NCBI GenBank assembly: GCA_035499215.1
Contig: DATJZH010000324.1
Span: 1 to 10,827, forward strand
Length of the DNA stretch: 10,827 bases
Origin: DATJZH01 sp035499215
Lineage (GTDB): Bacteria > Actinomycetota > Actinomycetes > Streptosporangiales > Streptosporangiaceae
Reading direction: 5' to 3'
Positions 1 to 5,968 of the stretch are shown in pieces; the first letter of the stretch is position 1; each line of letters begins with the position of its first letter. The translations under genes and the position numbers were made by a program. The notes beneath the pieces were generated by a model, which was not told where the DNA came from, did no database searches, and saw only the letters and a program-made list of their open reading frames with translations.

Positions 1-56
1 GTTCTGTTCTGATATGCGGTTAACAGATCGCTTCGCTCCGCGCGGCGCCTCGGCTC

Positions 57-62
57 GAAAGG
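57..62 (+). promoter_or_regulatory. Ribosome binding site deciding the VOC start
   Basis: GAAAGG directly abuts the ATG at 63, which is too close to work, and lies 6 nt before the ATG at 69. The spacing favours the second ATG. Confidence 0.6.
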
Positions 63-68
63 ATGACC

Positions 69-440
69 ATGGACTGGAAGCTCGAGCTCGTCGCGATCCC
101 CGTCTCCGACGTGGACCGCGCCAAGGCCTTCTACGCCGAAAGGGCCGGATTCACCGCGGACCACGACTATACGGTGAGCGATGAGATCCGCTTCGTGCAG
201 CTGACCCCGCCGGGCTCGGCCTGCTCGATCGCCCTGGGGACCGGGCTCGTGGACGCACCTCCTGGCTCCGCACAGGGCCTGCAGCTGGTTGTCACCGACA
301 TCAACGCAGCCCATGCGGAACTGGCCGGACGGGGCGTGCAGGTGAGCGAGGTCCAGCAGTTTCCCTGGGGCTCATTCGTATTTTTCAACGACCCGGACGG
401 CAACCGCTGGGCCGTCCAGCAGGTACCTGCCCGCGGGTGA
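69..440 (+). CDS. VOC-family (glyoxalase/bleomycin-resistance fold) protein
   Basis: A 123-residue single-module protein of the vicinal oxygen chelate fold. The N-terminal beta-alpha unit (LVAIPVSDVDRAKAFY, from about residue 7), the mid-protein GLQLVVTDI strand and the C-terminal FNDPDGNRWAVQQ motif are typical of the fold. The positions that usually carry metal ligands are not His or Glu: the first strand has Ile, the second has Gln, and the residue after DPDGN that is usually Glu is Ala/Val. I therefore infer a binding or non-metal role rather than lyase or dioxygenase chemistry; the substrate is unknown. An ATG lies at 63 and another at 69. The GAAAGG at 57-62 abuts the first but sits 6 nt before the second, so 69 is preferred. 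The gene stands alone, convergent with the stress-protein gene that ends at 620. The family call is firm; the function is not. Confidence 0.9.
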   Translation: MDWKLELVAIPVSDVDRAKAFYAERAGFTADHDYTVSDEIRFVQLTPPGSACSIALGTGLVDAPPGSAQGLQLVVTDINAAHAELAGRGVQVSEVQQFPWGSFVFFNDPDGNRWAVQQVPARG

Positions 441-597
441 GCCGTACCCGACGGACATCGCCGGCCGGCCGGCCGTTCATCAGCATCCCTGCATGGGATT
501 CCTTTGACTGTGACCTGACCCGGCGGGGATCCTGGCCGGACATGGCCGCCCCAGGCAGCGGACGATACTCGGCGGCGGCCAGTGCGGTGACGTCTTG

Positions 598-616
598 CTG
601 CCGGGATGGCCGGCAG
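598..616 (-). terminator. Hairpin just after the stress-protein stop
   Basis: A perfect 7-bp inverted repeat, CTGCCGG / CCGGCAG, with a 5-nt loop begins 4 nt beyond the stop codon (620-622) of the leftward stress-protein gene. It has no T-tract, as is common for actinobacterial terminators. It lies between convergent genes and would end the transporter/stress-protein transcript. Confidence 0.5.
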
Positions 617-619
617 GGT

Positions 620-1120
620 TCAGTGATGGCCCGGCGGGTGGCGAGGTGCGGGCGGCATGGTGGCGATGCCAGGCGCCGTCTCTGGCCAGACCAGCAGGAC
701 GGGGCACGGGGCGTGATCGACGACGAAGCGGCTGGCGGGGCTCAGGCTCCGAGGTCCGAGGTGGGTGCGGTCGCCGTCGCGGGCGACGACGAGAAGGTCG
801 GCGCCGTCGGCGGCGGCCACGACCTCCCGCTCGATCCGCCCGGATCGTTCCAGCCGGGTACAGGGCCGGCCCAGGCGGTCGGCGGCGGCCTGCAGGATTT
901 GCTGAGCGGAGGCGGCGGCCAGCTCCTCCAGGCGGATGCCGGGGTCGCGGTCGGGCCGGCCGCGGCCGAATAGGCCCGCGTAAGCGCCGCGGGCGGCAGC
1001 CGGGGCGCCGTGGCCGGTGACGTGGAGCAGGACGATATCGGCGCCCTCGGGCGCGTGGGCACCGGCGGCGTCGACACAGGCCGGCCAGGTGCCCTCGACG
1101 ATCCAGGCGATCACGGTCAC
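620..1120 (-). CDS. Divergent universal stress protein (UspA-like), partner of the anion transporter
   Basis: A 166-residue single UspA-like domain. The C-terminal half has the recognisable DGADLLVVARDGDRTHLGP region followed by SRFVVDHAPCPVLLVWP (about residues 130-146), the hallmark last helix and strand of Usp proteins. The ATP-binding signature is degraded: where typical members have G-S after the nine-residue gap, this protein has Ser127-Pro128, and the N-terminal DGS-like turn reads VEGT. Nucleotide binding is therefore doubtful. The GTG start at 1120 is chosen because GGAGG (1130-1134) lies 9 nt upstream and overlaps the transporter's Gly-TGA end; only 5 nt separate the two genes, so translation is probably coupled. 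The same open frame continues upstream through the transporter gene to 2422, but that part is an out-of-frame shadow. A role in modulating the transporter or reporting stress is inference from linkage alone. Confidence 0.82.
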   Translation of the reverse strand: MTVIAWIVEGTWPACVDAAGAHAPEGADIVLLHVTGHGAPAAARGAYAGLFGRGRPDRDPGIRLEELAAASAQQILQAAADRLGRPCTRLERSGRIEREVVAAADGADLLVVARDGDRTHLGPRSLSPASRFVVDHAPCPVLLVWPETAPGIATMPPAPRHPPGHH

Positions 1121-1125
1121 GGGAA

Positions 1126-2409
1126 TCAGCCTCCGATGGCGTTCAGCGAAGCCCACAGTGCCAGGACGGCCAGCATCAGGGCGGCGGGCACGGTGAGCAG
1201 TCCGAGCCGGGTGAACTCGGCGAGGTCGACGTCGCTGTCGTGCTCGCGCACGATGCGGCGCCACAGCAAGGTGGCCAGGGACCCGGTGTAGGTCAGGTTG
1301 GGGCCGATATTCACCCCGATCAGTACCGCGAGCACGGCGCCGGGGCTCCCGGCGGCGGCCAGCGGCAGCAGCACCAGCACCGCGGGCAGGTTGTTGATCA
1401 TGTTGGCCAGGAGTGCGGACAGCGCCGCGGTGCCCAGCAGGGAGGGCAGCGCGGTGCCGCCGGGCACCAGATGCCCCAGAGCCCCGGCGAGCCCGTTGTC
1501 GACCACCGCGCGAACCACGATCCCCAAGGCCAGCACGAAGAAGAGGAAGGGCAGGTTCGCGGCTGCGACGATGGCGGCAGGGGTGGTGCGGCGCTGGACC
1601 AGGGCGCGGGCGGCGAGCACCGCCGCGCCCGCCAGCGCCGCCCAGGCCGGGTTCAGCCCGATCGCCGATGTGAGGACAAACCCGGCGAGGGTGCAGGCCA
1701 CCACCGCGAGGACGAACACCGGCACCTCGGGCGGCTCGGCGGCAGGCCGGGCCCTGGCGCCAGCGTCCAGGTCGGTGGCGAAAAACCGCCGGAATACGGC
1801 GTACTCGGCTCCGACGGCGACCAGCCACGGCAGGGCCATCAGCGCGGCGAAGCGGGTGAAGCTGAGTCCGCTGGCCGCGAACGCCAGCAGGTTGGTCAGG
1901 TTGGAGACGGGCAGCAGCAGGGAGGCAGTGTTGGCCAGGTGGGTGCAGGCGTACACGTGCGGCTTGGGGCGCGCCCCCAGCCCGGCGGCGGTGGCGAACA
2001 CCACCGGGGTGAGCAGCACCACCGCGGCGTCCAGGCTCAGCACGGCCGTGATGACCGAGGCCAGGACGAAGACCGCGAGCAGCAGCCGTCGCGGCCGTTC
2101 CGCCGCGGTGCGGGCCATCCACGCCCCGCACGTGCGGAACAGCCCCTCGTCGTCGCACATCTGGGCGAGCACCAGCACCGCCGCCAGGAATCCGATCACC
2201 GGCCCCAGCTGCTCCGCCTCCGCCCGGGCATGGTCCGGCGAGATCGCCCCGGTGCCCAGGATCACGGCTGCGGCCGGGACCGCCACGACTGCCTCGGGCC
2301 AGCCCCACGGGCGCACCAGCGCGCAGGCCAGCACCACCACGAGCAGGACGGCGGACAGGGCTTCCGCGAGCGGCGCGTTCAGGACCATGCCTTCCCGGAG
2401 CGGCGACAA
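1126..2409 (-). CDS. arsB: ArsB/NhaD-superfamily anion transporter (arsenite-efflux type)
   Basis: A 427-residue polytopic membrane protein with roughly 10-12 hydrophobic segments, the usual size for ArsB (about 430). Two family landmarks are clear: ANMINNLPAVLVLL with Asn339-Asn340, and a near-C-terminal GPNLTYTGSLATLLWRR (TGSLATLLW at about 375-383), which closely matches the GSLATLLW segment of ArsB. ArsB exports arsenite or antimonite, alone by proton antiport or with the ArsA ATPase. No arsR, arsC, arsA or acr3 gene lies in the window, so the physiological substrate is not proven; other IT-superfamily anions are possible. The start is a TTG at 2409 with GAAGGG 5 nt upstream. An in-frame ATG at 2388 has its purine stretch only 1 nt away and is less likely. 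The gene is first in a two-gene unit with the stress protein and is divergent from the aldolase gene. Confidence 0.85.
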   Translation of the reverse strand: MSPLREGMVLNAPLAEALSAVLLVVVLACALVRPWGWPEAVVAVPAAAVILGTGAISPDHARAEAEQLGPVIGFLAAVLVLAQMCDDEGLFRTCGAWMARTAAERPRRLLLAVFVLASVITAVLSLDAAVVLLTPVVFATAAGLGARPKPHVYACTHLANTASLLLPVSNLTNLLAFAASGLSFTRFAALMALPWLVAVGAEYAVFRRFFATDLDAGARARPAAEPPEVPVFVLAVVACTLAGFVLTSAIGLNPAWAALAGAAVLAARALVQRRTTPAAIVAAANLPFLFFVLALGIVVRAVVDNGLAGALGHLVPGGTALPSLLGTAALSALLANMINNLPAVLVLLPLAAAGSPGAVLAVLIGVNIGPNLTYTGSLATLLWRRIVREHDSDVDLAEFTRLGLLTVPAALMLAVLALWASLNAIGG

Positions 2410-2414
2410 GTCGA

Positions 2415-2420
2415 CCCTTC
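2415..2420 (-). promoter_or_regulatory. Ribosome binding site supporting a TTG start for the transporter
   Basis: On the minus strand GAAGGG is followed after 5 nt by the TTG at 2409. It overlaps an ATG at 2422 that opens a different, non-conserved frame. The spacing supports TTG as the real start. Confidence 0.55.
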
Positions 2421-2616
2421 ATCGAACCAGACCGGTTACCCGAAGGCCCTCAGCTGCCGGGCGGCGAGGTACCCGCCGGCGTGACGACCGCTGCCCGCTC
2501 ATCGCGGTGCTGGCCAGCCTGCCCACGGGCACCGGCGGCGCGGCCCGGCGGCGACGGGCTGGCCGCCCTCCTGGACCGCCGGTGACGCTGGACAGCCGGT
2601 GTGCTTGGCTTGGCGG

Positions 2617-3333
2617 GTGACGGGAACCGAATTCTGCGGCCGGGTCCGCCGCGGGGATGTGGTCTACGGCGGCTGGGTGAGCATTCCGCACCCGCTCGCC
2701 GGCCGGGCGCTCGCGGCCGCGGGACTGGACTACGTCGTCATCGACCTGCAGCACGGCGCCGCGGTCGAATCGGACCTGCCCGCCCTGACCGCGGCGATCA
2801 CGCTCGCGGGCGCGGCACCGATCGGCCGGATCCGGTTCGCCCATCCCGCCGACATCGGGCGGTCGCTGGATCTGGGCTGCGCCGGCGTCATCGTGCCGAA
2901 CGTGGAATCGGCCGAGCAGGCGCGGGCCGTGGCCGGTGCCTGCCGTTATCCGCCGGAGGGCTACCGGTCGGCAGGCGGGGTGCTTGCCGTCGACGGTCCG
3001 CTGTGCATCGTCATGGTCGAATCCGCGCAGGCAGTGGCTGAGCTTCCGGCCACTGTCGCGGTTGCCGGAATCGACGGGATCTACGTTGGCCCTCGTGACC
3101 TGTCGCTGTCGCTCGGCTGCGCCCTCGATCCGCATGATCGCGTGCTCCGGACAGCACTGGAAAGGATCTGGAGCGAGTGCGCGGCGGCGCGCAAGCCGGT
3201 GGGCGTGCACGCGATGGACGGAGCGACGGCCCGGCTGTACCGCGAGAGCGGCTGCCGGATGGTCACGGTAGCCGCGGATGCCCTGACGGTTACCAGGGGC
3301 GCCGCCGCGGAACTGGCCGCCGCTCGCGGCTGA
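2617..3333 (+). CDS. HpcH/HpaI-type class II aldolase
   Basis: A 238-residue metal-dependent aldolase of the HpcH/HpaI (4-hydroxy-2-oxo-acid aldolase) family, which cleaves or forms 2-oxo-4-hydroxy acids via a pyruvate enolate. From the GTG at 2617 the expected residues are Asp43 and His46 in DLQH (catalytic His45 of HpaI), Arg71 (pyruvate-binding Arg70), and the metal ligands Glu135 and Asp161 in MVES and GPRDLS. The Glu-to-Asp spacing of 26 equals that of HpaI. The RYPPEGYRS motif is also kept. The stretch between that motif and the metal-binding Glu is about 15 residues shorter than in HpaI, removing part of the active-site loop. GTG 2617 places the GGW turn at residues 18-20, as in the family. 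GTG 2599 in the same frame is an alternative; neither has a strong ribosome binding site. It forms an operon with the O-methyltransferase 14 nt downstream. Substrate unknown. Confidence 0.88.
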   Translation: MTGTEFCGRVRRGDVVYGGWVSIPHPLAGRALAAAGLDYVVIDLQHGAAVESDLPALTAAITLAGAAPIGRIRFAHPADIGRSLDLGCAGVIVPNVESAEQARAVAGACRYPPEGYRSAGGVLAVDGPLCIVMVESAQAVAELPATVAVAGIDGIYVGPRDLSLSLGCALDPHDRVLRTALERIWSECAAARKPVGVHAMDGATARLYRESGCRMVTVAADALTVTRGAAAELAAARG

Positions 3334-3347
3334 AGGGGAGTGCAGGC

Positions 3348-4079
3348 ATGAGCCAAGAACGCTGGACCGCCGTCGACAGCTACCTGGCGGGACTCCTCGC
3401 TGCACCGGATCCAGTGCTGGATGCAGCCGCGGCGGCCAGCGCCGCGGCCGGGCTCCCGGCGATCAGCGTCTCGCCCACCCAGGGCAAGCTGCTGCATCTG
3501 CTCGCGCTGAGCATGCGAGCGCGCCGGATCCTGGAGATCGGCACGCTCGGCGGCTATAGCGCGATCTGGCTGGCGCGGGCGCTGCCCGAAGGCGGGCGGC
3601 TGATCACCCTGGAAGCGGATCCGCGGCACGCCGAGGTGGCACGGGCGAACCTGGCCAGAGCCGGGCTCGCGGCGACCGCCGAAGTGCGGCTCGGCGCCGC
3701 TCAGGACACGCTGCCGCAGCTGGCGGCCGCTGGCGGGGAGCCGTTCGACCTGATCTTCATTGACGCCGACAAGCCGGGATACCCCGGCTACCTCGGCTGG
3801 TCGCTCCGGCTGTCCCGGCCCGGCTCGGTGATCATTGCGGACAATGTCGTGCGCGGCGGCGCAGTGGCCGATGCCGACAGCGACGATGCCGCCGTTCGCG
3901 GGGTGCGCGAGTTCCTGCGGCTGCTGGCCGCCGAGCGGCGAGTCAGCTCGACGGCGGTCCAGACGGTTGGCGGCAAGGGCCATGACGGCTTCTCGCTGAG
4001 CGTCGTTCTCGACGACCGGGGGCCGGCTGAGCCGAGGGTCCCGGCTCAGGCAGGCCCGGCCCGGGGGCCGGGCGGCTAG
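3348..4079 (+). CDS. Class I cation-dependent O-methyltransferase (Methyltransf_3 / CCoAOMT-like)
   Basis: A 243-residue S-adenosylmethionine-dependent methyltransferase of the catechol / caffeoyl-CoA O-methyltransferase type. Visible landmarks: the SAM-binding loop ILEIGTLGGYS (61-71), the acidic residue ending the next strand (Glu89), FIDADK (137-142) and IIADNV (162-167). Asp139, Asp165 and Asn166 match the divalent-metal ligands of caffeoyl-CoA OMTs, with the same 26-residue spacing. The enzyme should methylate a hydroxyl, usually one of a vicinal diol or catechol, on a small molecule. ATG 3348 is preceded by AAGGGGAG (3333-3340) with 7-nt spacing, which overlaps the aldolase stop; longer in-frame extensions back to 3177 would overlap the aldolase and are rejected. 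The last 20 or so residues are a Pro/Ala/Gly tail encoded by two hairpins. The substrate is unknown; the operon partner suggests a hydroxylated oxo-acid or aromatic compound. Confidence 0.92.
   Translation: MSQERWTAVDSYLAGLLAAPDPVLDAAAAASAAAGLPAISVSPTQGKLLHLLALSMRARRILEIGTLGGYSAIWLARALPEGGRLITLEADPRHAEVARANLARAGLAATAEVRLGAAQDTLPQLAAAGGEPFDLIFIDADKPGYPGYLGWSLRLSRPGSVIIADNVVRGGAVADADSDDAAVRGVREFLRLLAAERRVSSTAVQTVGGKGHDGFSLSVVLDDRGPAEPRVPAQAGPARGPGG
4027..4073 (+). terminator. Two consecutive GC hairpins at the O-methyltransferase 3' end
   Basis: Two perfect 8-bp inverted repeats lie back to back: CTGAGCCG/CGGCTCAG (4027-4034 and 4042-4049, loop 7) and GCCCGGCC/GGCCGGGC (4054-4061 and 4066-4073, loop 4). 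Both are inside the coding tail, just before the stop at 4077-4079, in a convergent junction of only 42 nt. They lack a T-tract. A terminator acting on one or both strands is inferred. Confidence 0.4.
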
Positions 4080-4121
4080 CGCGTGCCAGGTGGTCGCGAA
4101 GCCCGGCAGGCGCCGGTCTCG

Positions 4122-5762
4122 CTAGCGGCAGGCCGCCTGGGCCGCGGTCCTGGCTGACGTCCCGCTCTGGCCCTGGCTGGGGCCGGCCTGCGGGGCGGTG
4201 ATGATGTAACCGCTGACGCCCAGCACGATCCTGATCCTTGCCAGCCCCGCCACCTCGCGGATGACGGCTGCGGGCATCACCGTGCGGACCAGCCGGGCGG
4301 CGTCCCGCTGCCCGGCCGGGTACTCGATCAGCGTCTGGCTGATGTCCTGGGTCGGCCAGGTCAGGGCCGAGCCATGAATGCCGAAGCCCATCTTCGCCAG
4401 CCGGGCGGCGGTGGCGGCGGACAGGCCGCCGATCATGGTGCCGTTGTAGACGTCGATGGATACGCGGCTGCGGCTGAGCGAGGCCATGTGCCGCTGGTGC
4501 CAGCCGGGCGCCTGGTCCCTTTTCAGCGCGGCGAACAGAGCATCGGCCCGCGGCTTGTTCCAGAGCACGGCTGCCCGGCCGGACCTGGTCACGTAGTTCG
4601 TGGTGGCCAGCGGGACTGTGGTGAAGGTGACGGCACCGGGCCGGATGCCGCGCATCTGGCTGGCGAGCGCGGTGACGCTGAATCCGTCGTCCACCCTGAC
4701 CGCTGCCGACATAGCGGACAGGAACCTGGTCAGCCGGACCGGGTTCGCCAGCGTCCCGGAGGTCACGGCCTTGCTGAGCAGCGAAGCCAGCAGCTGCTGC
4801 TGGTTGCCGATCCTGGCCAGGTCCGACTGGGCGAACGAGTGCCGGTCGCGGGCGAACTTCAGCGCCGTGACGCCGTCGACGTGGTGCCTGCCGGCGGACA
4901 GATGCAGGCCGCTGTAGGCGTCGTCGACCTTGTAGGGCAGGCAGATGTTGACTCCGCCGAGCGCGGCGATGACCTTGACGAAGCCGAGGAAGTTCACCTC
5001 GATGTAGTCGTTGATCTTCAGTCCGGTGGCCTGCTGCACCGTCTGCACCATCAGCCGCGGGCCGCCGATCCCGTAGGCCGCGTTGATCTTGTCCATGCCG
5101 TGGCCGGGAATCTTCACCCAGGAGTCGCGCGGCAGGCTCACTACCTTGACATAACGATGATCGGCCGGGATGTGCGCCACCATGAGCGTGTCGGAGTTGT
5201 GGCTCACGGCGTGGCCCACGTGCAGCTCAGCCTGCTGATGCGGGGTCAGCCCCGACCTGATGTCGACGCCGGCGACGAGGATGTTCAGCGGCCCGCTGGC
5301 GGGCGTTCCCGAGGTGCCGGCATTGACCCGGCCGATGCTGCTGCTGACATAGCTGGTCAGGACCCACGCGCCGCCGGCCGCCATCAGCACCAGGGCGGAG
5401 AACGCGCCGAAGATCGCGAGCATGGCCCGCTGCTGGCGCGCCTTCCGGCCCGCCGAGATGCGCTCCATCAGCTGCCGCTGCGCCAGGTTGGGTCCCGGCC
5501 TGCGGCGGGAGCCGGGCTGCCGGGCCGTTGCCGGCGGCCGGCCGGCGCGCGGATCACCGCAGGGGTCGCCGGCGGCGGGGCGAGCGTCCGGTGCGGCGGG
5601 GCGGATGGTGCGACCTGGCGGAGGCGGGTACAGGCCCGGCCTGGGTCCCGGAATATGCCGATCGGCGGGCGAGCCGGGAGCGCGCGGATCGGGCTCGGGC
5701 GCCACGTCGTCCTGAACGTGGGACTCGGGCTCGCCGCCCCGGCCGTCGTCGCTGTCGGTCAT
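4122..5762 (-). CDS. LytR-CpsA-Psr (LCP) cell-wall ligase with LytR_C domain
   Basis: A 546-residue type II membrane protein. Residues 1-112 are a Pro/Arg-rich, disordered cytoplasmic tail, 113-136 a single transmembrane helix, about 157-325 the extracellular LCP domain, and about 431-521 a LytR_C domain that starts with VSIDVYNGT. LCP enzymes transfer undecaprenyl-phosphate-linked glycopolymers (teichoic acids, arabinogalactan, capsule) onto peptidoglycan. Conserved catalytic and lipid-binding residues are present: Asp191 (NSDTLMV), Arg212-Asp213 (LPRDSW), KINAAY at 225-230, Arg305 and Arg307 (FARDR), Asp314 and Arg317 (DLARI), and Gln321. The residue usually Arg before QQ is Asn320. ATG 5762 is chosen because GGGGGA (5766-5771) lies 3-4 nt upstream; a TTG one codon earlier abuts that site. 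The gene is monocistronic, divergent from the acyl-CoA dehydrogenase and convergent with the O-methyltransferase. The acceptor polymer cannot be told from sequence. Confidence 0.93.
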   Translation of the reverse strand: MTDSDDGRGGEPESHVQDDVAPEPDPRAPGSPADRHIPGPRPGLYPPPPGRTIRPAAPDARPAAGDPCGDPRAGRPPATARQPGSRRRPGPNLAQRQLMERISAGRKARQQRAMLAIFGAFSALVLMAAGGAWVLTSYVSSSIGRVNAGTSGTPASGPLNILVAGVDIRSGLTPHQQAELHVGHAVSHNSDTLMVAHIPADHRYVKVVSLPRDSWVKIPGHGMDKINAAYGIGGPRLMVQTVQQATGLKINDYIEVNFLGFVKVIAALGGVNICLPYKVDDAYSGLHLSAGRHHVDGVTALKFARDRHSFAQSDLARIGNQQQLLASLLSKAVTSGTLANPVRLTRFLSAMSAAVRVDDGFSVTALASQMRGIRPGAVTFTTVPLATTNYVTRSGRAAVLWNKPRADALFAALKRDQAPGWHQRHMASLSRSRVSIDVYNGTMIGGLSAATAARLAKMGFGIHGSALTWPTQDISQTLIEYPAGQRDAARLVRTVMPAAVIREVAGLARIRIVLGVSGYIITAPQAGPSQGQSGTSARTAAQAACR

Positions 5763-5778
5763 CAATCCCCCGGAGACG

Positions 5779-5791
5779 CTGCTGGCAGCAG
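5779..5791. repeat. Short palindrome upstream of the LCP gene
   Basis: CTGCTG-G-CAGCAG is a perfect 6-bp inverted repeat around one base, 17 nt upstream of the LCP start codon. It could be a leader hairpin or a small operator; there is no direct support for either. Confidence 0.3.
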
Positions 5792-5875
5792 GCTAGCGCG
5801 CCCCCGGCTGCCTGCGGGTATTCATCGCCGGCGGGTCACCAACTTGGGCGGCGGGCGGGCCGGCGGCAACCGATG

Positions 5876-5904
5876 ATGACGCGGCCGGTTTTCTTGGGTA
5901 CTAT
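5876..5904 (+). promoter_or_regulatory. Candidate promoter of the acyl-CoA dehydrogenase gene
   Basis: ATGACG (5876-5881) and TACTAT (5899-5904) are separated by 17 bp, a reasonable -35/-10 pair for a vegetative sigma factor. The -10 lies inside the upstream operator and transcription would start at about 5910-5912, next to the downstream operator, which suits repression. This is inferred from consensus only. Confidence 0.4.
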
Positions 5905-5926
5905 CGAGTAAGTTACTGGCCAGTAA
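5898..5926. promoter_or_regulatory. Tandem TTACT-N4-AGTAA operators (TetR-like)
   Basis: A perfect 14-bp palindrome, TTACTGGCCAGTAA, occupies 5913-5926. A second copy of the same layout with one mismatch, GTACT-ATCG-AGTAA, occupies 5898-5911. Their centres are 15 bp apart. Such A/T-rich symmetric sites stand out in this GC-rich DNA, and lie 43-71 nt before the acyl-CoA dehydrogenase start. TetR-family repressors of fatty-acid genes commonly bind palindromes of this size; the regulator is not in the window. Confidence 0.65.
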
Positions 5927-5968
5927 GATCGACCGGTGGGTCGGCTTCGGGGATCCGGGGAGGGCCCG

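Noticed and set aside
1..12. Possible 3' end of an upstream gene ending in a TGA at 10-12
   Set aside because: Three codons are too few to support a coding call.
484..505. Possible terminator for the VOC gene (ATCCC / GGGAT with a 5-nt loop, then a short T run)
   Set aside because: A 5-bp stem is too weak to claim, although its position after the VOC stop is suitable.
437..1020. Plus-strand open frames overlapping the stress-protein gene and the gap after the VOC gene
   Set aside because: Arg/Gly-rich translations without domains, overlapping a recognisable Usp domain on the other strand. The 441-619 gap holds only hairpins.
1129..2422. Upstream part of a 600-codon minus-strand open frame starting with an ATG at 2422
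   Set aside because: It is out of frame with the clearly conserved ArsB-type transporter and encodes low-complexity Arg/Gly/Ala sequence. Only its last 166 codons are a real gene, the stress protein.
2410..2616. Search for divergent promoters of the transporter and aldolase genes
   Set aside because: No convincing -35/-10 pair on either strand; only GC-rich partial inverted repeats such as CGGTGC / GCACCG at 2505-2534 were seen.
1240..2620. Two long plus-strand open frames antisense to the transporter
   Set aside because: Low-complexity translations (Gln/Gly-rich or Ser/Thr/Ala-rich) typical of opposite-strand frames; the transporter frame has clear membrane segments and family motifs.
2419..3983. 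Minus-strand open frames antisense to the aldolase and O-methyltransferase
   Set aside because: No domain content; the plus-strand genes carry all catalytic residues at family spacing.
4374..5876. 500-codon plus-strand open frame antisense to the LCP gene
   Set aside because: It is the opposite-strand shadow of a conserved gene in GC-rich DNA, rich in Gly/Arg/Val with no recognisable domain.
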